Below the pieces are notes generated by a model. It saw only the letters and a program-made list of their open reading frames with translations, did no database searches and was not told the origin of the DNA. The position numbers were made by a program, and so were the translations under genes. From Dillenia suffruticosa (lineage: Eukaryota > Streptophyta > Magnoliopsida > Dilleniales > Dilleniaceae), in contig JAVTVX010000002.1 of the NCBI GenBank assembly GCA_033439265.1, forward strand, positions 17,511,674 to 17,575,673: a stretch of 64,000 nt of DNA, read 5' to 3'. Positions 59,101 to 64,000 of this stretch are shown piece by piece; within the stretch, counting starts at the first letter, position 1, and each line of letters begins with the position of its first letter.

Positions 59101-62100
59101 GAACTTTAACATGTACATCTCTCTTTCACCGTCTAATTAGTCTTCCCCAAAACCCATCTATCTTTCACCGTCTAATTAGTCTTCCCCAAAACCCTCCTTT
59201 CCACTTGGAAGACAAAGATTCCTACCAAGGTTAAGGCTTTTATACAGTTCATGGTGCTTAATAAAGTTATCACAAATGATCTACTTCAAAAGAAGAGACC
59301 ATATAAAGCTATCTCCACAAATGCATGTATCATGTCGTACGTCAATTGTGAAACTAGAAATCACTCATTTTTACATTGCCACATAGCAAGGGAGATCTGG
59401 GAGCACCACTTTGTAAACAATGATAGGATTTGCCCTAAGGGACTTCCTGTTTGTTCCTCACAGAATTTCGAGATCTTGGAGGTTAGAGGTGCAAAGGGCA
59501 TTTTCCCCCATTCCTGATGTATATAGCCAAAATTTTTCACAATCAAACCATTGACACTTGCCTTTTGTGAAGAGTTTTTTCTTTTCCTTTTTCTTTTTTT
59601 TTCCGTGCCTTAGAAAATTTGAGGCATTTAAGAAAATGCATGCTTCATATTTTCTTTATTATTTCCGAAGATTTTATCCTTTCGAGTTTTTTGTACTCTT
59701 TTATACATCTAATACATTCCTTTTTTTCCAAAAAATTAAAAAAAAAATTAAATTCCCTAAATTTCTCTTTAAGAACTTTCTTACATCTCATTATTTTCCA
59801 ATTATTTTAAATTCTCTTTCCTTTCTGAATTACCTTATTGTTATCTCTCTCTTCTTTACCTCTCTCACCTTCATCTCTCTCATAGGTTTCTCATATAAAT
59901 GAGTGGGAAATGTTTGCTCTTCTAAACATGGTGGAACTGTGAGGATGCAAAACCAATCACAATAATAGCCATTTATTTTTTCCTTCTGATTGTTGAACAG
60001 GGGCCATGATATATTTGTTTACTAATACTCTGCAATCAACTAGGCAATTTCTTATAAGGCTTCAATCAATTACAGGTGGTATTATAAATTGATTGTTCAA
60101 ATTAATTGAGAATCAGCCAAGTAATTAATCTAAACTCTAAAAGCATCAATAGTTTTTGAGTTCAGAATAAACAAATCACATTCTGTATATATACATTTGA
60201 CAGGGACAGTAATTTTAAAGCCTTCAACAATTACAACAACTAAACCCATGATAAATTGCTTTAAACCTCCTTGATGCTGGAGTTTAGATAAAAGTTGTTC
60301 CTATATGTGAAAGTAGCAATCATCCAAGGCCACATTCGCATCTCTATGTAAATTTTTCAACTATCATTGCATAAAGAACAATGAAATAGGTTTTAGCAAG
60401 AAGATAGATGTTCAGAGAAAGATAGAGAGGTAATAGATTCAGGAAAAAGAGAGATATAGAGAATCTTGAGGAAATTCAAAAAGGAAAGAGAGGCATTTTA
60501 ATTCCTGAGAAATAATACAAGGATTTAGAGTTGATGTACGGCAACGAAGTGGTTCAAGTCCAATGACTTATACATGTATAAATAAATCTCTCAAGTATGA
60601 AATATTAATATCAATAAATATAAGTAATTGTTGCAATTATTTTAAAACAATGAAGCCTATTGAAGGTCCCTTTTTTTCTATCCAACTAGTACCCCCTTAG
60701 TTCCTTTCCAATACTTCTTTGTGGCACTCCCTTATCAAGTGCATAGATGAAAAAAAGGAAAAAAAATACTTCTTTAAGATGCAATCGGGGCCAAAAAGTG
60801 CCATGGCCCCCATGGCTGCAAAATGGTTGTGTTTGCGTTTGGGTTCTCAATTTCTTGCCCCGCACAAACTACTCAAAACTCGATCGCTCTCTCTTGCAAC
60901 ATGGTTGTCTTGTGTTTGAAATAATCACCATATTGGCCCATATGGCAAATTAACAGCCTTACTTTCAAATCCTTAAGGCTAGCATATATACCATTACAAA
61001 CAACGCCACTAGTCAAAATCTAAGTTATGCATCAAAGACCAGACATATTCCTTTCATTTATTTTATAACTTAGGATTTAAAAGAGTATAATTTTTTAAGG
61101 GAAAGAAACCCTAAAATTCTCCATGGTGTCCAAGAAATGAATAAATCATATCCAAGATAGAGATTAATTAATTCATATTTGGTAATTTATGTTCACATCC
61201 TATGCATCCATGCTCCATCCAAGCTGATACAGTGCCTCTTCAGAGGTGCCTATTTTACAAATGTTTAATGTGCATCACCATGATTTCAAGTCTTACTTTT
61301 TAACCTAGCCAAATCAATATATCCATGTCCATGCCTCTTACAATATTTCTTCTGAGATAGCAGGGAACATCTTCATTGTTATTAAGTTTTTATCTTCCAT
61401 CTCCAATTTTGCGATCTCTTCTTTGTTATGCCTTCTGCTATACATCTCACATTTTAATACTCTCATGTCCAAGGTGGGCAAAACCTGTTTGGTTAGGAAA
61501 TGTTGCCATACTCAACATGAGCAATTCCGCTGAACTCGAAAAGTATTTATGGTGTCTGTAAAGTAAATTAGAAGTTTCCTCGACTGCAATGACTTAAACT
61601 ATGGCAACACCTTAACCAACGCATACTATCAGAATTCAGAAGCATGACTAAACCATGTCAACGTTCCTAGTCCCTGCAATATTGCAGCAAAATTTTCTCT
61701 CGGAATAGACAATCTAAATTTCTATCACTCAAGTTACTTGTAATCATTTCAAGGACCAACCGTAAACTTATATATAACTATCTAATCAAACGAAATTTGT
61801 GTTGGATGTAATCGCTAGCTACATGTAAAGCCATCTTGATTATCTCCAGCAATATTTTCTAACCCATTGACCAAAACAGCCATATTTAACCAAAGACTGC
61901 AGCTGCATAGATCATAGGATGAACAGGAAAAACAAAAATCAGGGGAAAAACACAAAACATGCATTTAAAATTAAAAGTAACTATGATGAGATTTTTTTGA
62001 TGTCTACAAATCAAACTAGGCTAAGATGGCTTCAAATTAGTACCACTTACTTTCCCTAGAAAAAGAACCCCTCTGATGGACAATTCCGGTGCTCCTTGGT

Positions 62101-62120
62101 CCATGAACACTCTTGTTCAA
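53118..62120 (-). CDS. PAT1: PAT1-type mRNA decapping activator, 5' end off window
   Basis: Two exons are visible: 62051-62120 and the large last exon 53118-55207, together 719 residues. The first reads LNKSVHGPRSTGIVHQRGSFSRE, and the Ser codon is split across a 6843-bp GT-AG intron before SSATDWVQEPDFSWIDQHM. Upstream exons with the acidic N-terminus lie beyond 64000. The middle is Pro/Gln/Ser-rich and disordered (LPPGLPMMGKYDPMLG). MGADEIDSIVRMQLAATHS, YVDDYYHQACLAKK and the C-terminal alpha-helical Pat1 domain (DIDRYLQFNQ onward, VSLPKGRKLLSRFL) follow. PAT1 bridges deadenylated mRNA, the LSM1-7 ring and the decapping complex in cytoplasmic P-bodies; in Arabidopsis it is also a MAP-kinase target in immunity. 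The protein ends GGGSGTA. I extended past the internal Met at 55151 because the acceptor and reading frame continue to 55207. Confidence 0.93.
56908..57938. mobile_element. Possible Pack-MULE with long terminal inverted repeats
   Basis: The left end (about 56908-57035) and the right end (about 57813-57938) are diverged inverted repeats. The clearest match is left TTAAAATGCAATTTGTAC against right (complement) TTAAAAATGCAATTTGCAC, with further matching words (left GTCAATGTTCC, right GCCAATGTGACC; both end TTTTCC). Long TIRs of about 130 bp and a captured gene piece inside fit a Mutator-like Pack-MULE. I found no clean 9-bp target-site duplication, and the two ends could be separate insertions. 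Confidence 0.4.
57290..57680 (-). pseudogene. LRR protein fragment (PII-2-like C-terminus)
   Basis: Minus-strand text reads EWESLQNLINLDLSNMD, GSMTELKRLRFLGLYD and, after a stop, NGNNLTGMLQFSKF; then in another frame VGAWNNP and ASHVPIGIKSC. These are leucine-rich repeats followed by the GAWNNP...SHVP.G.K.C tail of plant PII-2-like (piriformospora-indica-insensitive) LRR proteins. A stop and frameshifts show it is not functional. It lies wholly inside the TIR-bounded element in the PAT1 intron. Confidence 0.65.
58790..59560 (+). mobile_element. Decayed L1-type LINE, ORF2 C-terminal region
   Basis: Plus-strand frames give GNGSFILSWGDP*IEDSSL, then DFTPIKDFYTYERYSISWDF, then, after a shift, SLFHRLISLPQNP, KIPTKVKAFIQFMVLNKVIT, DLLQKKRPYKAIST and HSFLHCHIAREIWE. 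This is the order of the region after the RT in plant LINE ORF2, ending in the zf-RVT domain. Stops and frameshifts are frequent. A 33-base segment is tandemly repeated with a 39-base period at 59123 and 59162. It lies antisense within the PAT1 intron. Confidence 0.8.
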
Positions 62121-62667
62121 CTGTGGAATGAAACACAAAAAACTTAATCAGAGTAAGATAAGCATAGGAAAAATATATCCAATATATAAAAACCAATGAA
62201 TATATCATAGTAGACGAGCGATAACCAGTATGCTATTTTGAAAAGAAGAAGAAGAAGAAGAAGAAGAAGAAGAAGAAGAAGAAATGACCGATACACCAGT
62301 TATGCAACTAAACATATAATATTTCAGACAAGCGAAACCATAATTTTCAATTTTCTTCAGATAATTAATACTAAAGAAACTAAATAGATAGCACCAGTGG
62401 GTACTATTTAACATAAAACATCCTGCTTTTTTGGATTTCTGAACACCATATTCCAACCATAGGAAAGCAGCTCACACATTACTAACATTTGTCAGTAATT
62501 CAATATGATGTTAGACATACATAAGACAACTTAAAAATGGCTAGGTGTAGGAGAAGAGTAAGGACTACTTTCAGGCATTTGAATGTGAAACATTTAGAAA
62601 TTCTACTTCACATTATGTTTCACAAGGACTTCAGTCCAACAATGGTACACAGAAACTGATTATAAAC
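62121..62667. other. PAT1 upstream intron, near part
   Basis: AT-rich intronic sequence upstream (minus strand) of the 70-base exon. It contains a perfect (GAA)13 repeat at 62245-62283 and no other recognisable element. No further PAT1 exon was found here. Confidence 0.5.
62245..62283. repeat. (GAA)13 microsatellite in PAT1 intron
   Basis: Thirteen perfect GAA triplets. On the PAT1 strand this is (TTC)n. Intronic GAA/TTC runs can expand and affect splicing, but nothing here shows that. Confidence 0.9.
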
Positions 62668-64000
62668 AACAACAAACTGAAACTTAATTCCAATAATTTG
62701 GGGGTCGGTCATTTGAAAGATAAATTATGATTAAAAAGAAAAATAAATAAATAAATAAATAAATACAAAAATAGAAATAAATATAGAAGAAAAAAAATAA
62801 TAATAAGTAAATAAATAAATAAATAAATATATCTAAAATATATTAGTTTAATTTGTGCAGATTCTTCTACGCTACTCATTTCTATCTAGGGTCATCTTCT
62901 CGTCTAAACCAACTCTCATATCTTTACTAATAACCTACATCTAAGTTTTCAACGGTCTATTCCTAGATTTTACTAAATCTCTCATATTTAAGTTCTCGGT
63001 TCTCTTAACTGGTGCGTTCTTAGGTCTTCTTTGTACATGTTCAAACCATCTCAAACGACACTCTCATCTTATCCACAATTAAACTAACTCTCAACTTGTT
63101 ACGAATCTCTTCATTTTTAATTCTCTCTCTTTTACTATTACCACACATCCACCTAAATATCCTCATTTCTGTTACGACCATTTTTTGTTCTTGTTATTGT
63201 TTAATAATCCAACACTCATTATCATACAATAATGCAGGTCTAATCGCAGTTCTATAGAACTTTCCCTTCAAATTGATTGGCATCGTGCGATCGCAAAAAA
63301 TGTCAGACGCTTTTCTCCATTTCATCCGGTCTGCTTGAATCCTATGATTCACATCTTCATTTATATTGTCATCATTTTAAATGATGAAACCTAGATACCT
63401 AAACCGTTCATTTTCCAGTACATCTTGTCTATCCAGCCTAATCATTTCTTCATCATTTCGATGATTGTTGCTAAACCTACACCTCATATACTCAGTTTTT
63501 GATCTACTCAATCGAAACCCTCTAGATTCTAGTGTGATCCTCCATAACTCTAATTTAACATGAATACCCTCCCTAATTTCATCAGTTAGAACTATATCAT
63601 CTACAAAAAACATATACCATGATATTTAATCTTGAATATTTTTTATAATTTCGTCTATTACTATTGCAAAAAGGAGGGGACTTAATGCTGAACCTTGATG
63701 GAATCCGATATTAATGGGAAAGCTATCGCTCAAACCCCCGCGAGTTCTTACATTAGTTACAGCTCCCTCATACATATCTCTAATGAGATTAATATATTGA
63801 GATTAATATATTTCGAAGAGATCCCTTTTTTCATCAACGCCCACCATAATACGTATCTAGGAACCCTATCATATACTTTTTCTAGGCGATTATAGTGCGC
63901 AATAATCCCACCTCTAGGCAGTTCATAAAGTAATAAAATATGCGACCTTAACCATAAAAGCAAAGAAAATTGTTTCCATGATTTTTCCACTTTAAACACC
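62668..64000 (-). mobile_element. RTE-like LINE with reverse-transcriptase domain, 5' part off window
   Basis: The 3' end is an AACAAC/(GTT) tail at 62668 next to aataatttgggggtcgg, a frequent end of plant LINEs of this type. Moving upstream on the minus strand, frames give YMRCRFSNNHRNDEEMI preceded by KLELWRITLESRGFRLSRSK and FVDDIVL (a YxDD-like RT catalytic box). Further on are GFHQGSALSPLLFAIVIDE and RLEKVYDRVPRYVLWWAL. A stop lies just before the FVDDIVL segment (near 63627-63630), and a 14-base tandem duplication (gagattaatatatt, near 63785-63812) breaks the frame, so it is not active. AAAT-type repeats lie at 62743-62830. It sits in a PAT1 intron in the gene's own orientation. Confidence 0.85.

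Larger units (their letters stand above)
55208..62050. other. 6.8-kb PAT1 intron and its contents
   Basis: An intron bounded by a GT donor at 62050-62049 and an AG acceptor at 55209-55208 on the minus strand. Besides the LRR-bearing element (56908-57938) and the LINE (58790-59560), it contains (ATT)n near 55218-55240, (GA)n at 58521-58541 and AT-rich filler. The stretches 55440-56900, 57940-58780 and 59570-62050 show no recognisable gene. Confidence 0.7.

Overview
The window is nuclear DNA of a flowering plant, probably a woody dicot or magnoliid. The evidence is P-class pentatricopeptide repeat (PPR) genes, a BAHD acyltransferase, a GH17 + X8 glucanase relic, GT-AG introns, AT-rich spacers, GA/CT microsatellites near gene starts, and many decayed LINE fragments. 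I cannot name the species. Two introns of 4.3 and 6.8 kb point to a genome with TE-rich introns.

Layout. 1-702: 3' part of a BAHD acyltransferase (+), with a 5'-truncated LINE carrying an 18-bp target-site duplication just downstream (1041-1580). 5090-5830: second LINE remnant (-). 6390-8924: intronless PPR gene (-). 12825-17350: three-exon nodulin-like / NFD4-type MFS transporter (+), convergent with a GT4 glycosyltransferase (18226-19701, -). 19.8-25 kb: AT-rich spacer with a possible copia remnant. 25480-29975: RPB12-type RNA polymerase subunit (51 aa) in three tiny exons (+). 31319-33022: second intronless PPR gene (+), whose last ~300 coding bases and 3' UTR recur as a pseudogene at 34820-35113. 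36.8-39 kb: snapin-like exon fragment, LINE fragment and tRNA-derived SINE. 43141-45762: GH17/X8 beta-1,3-glucanase pseudogene (-), split by a 1.47-kb non-autonomous LTR element (43443-44914). 47988-49226: serine-rich DUF1645-like protein (-). 53118 to beyond the right edge: PAT1 mRNA-decay factor (-); two exons are visible, and its introns contain LINEs and a possible Pack-MULE carrying an LRR gene fragment.

The genes do not form a pathway. They are independent loci for organelle RNA processing (two PPRs), transcription (RPB12), mRNA turnover (PAT1), transport and glycosylation. The most informative parts are relics: the glucanase pseudogene with a mutated nucleophile and a dated-looking LTR insertion, the duplicated PPR tail, and the TE-filled introns. 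I found no convincing tRNA, rRNA, CRISPR or new multi-gene system. Family names come from motif recognition by eye; no database search was run.
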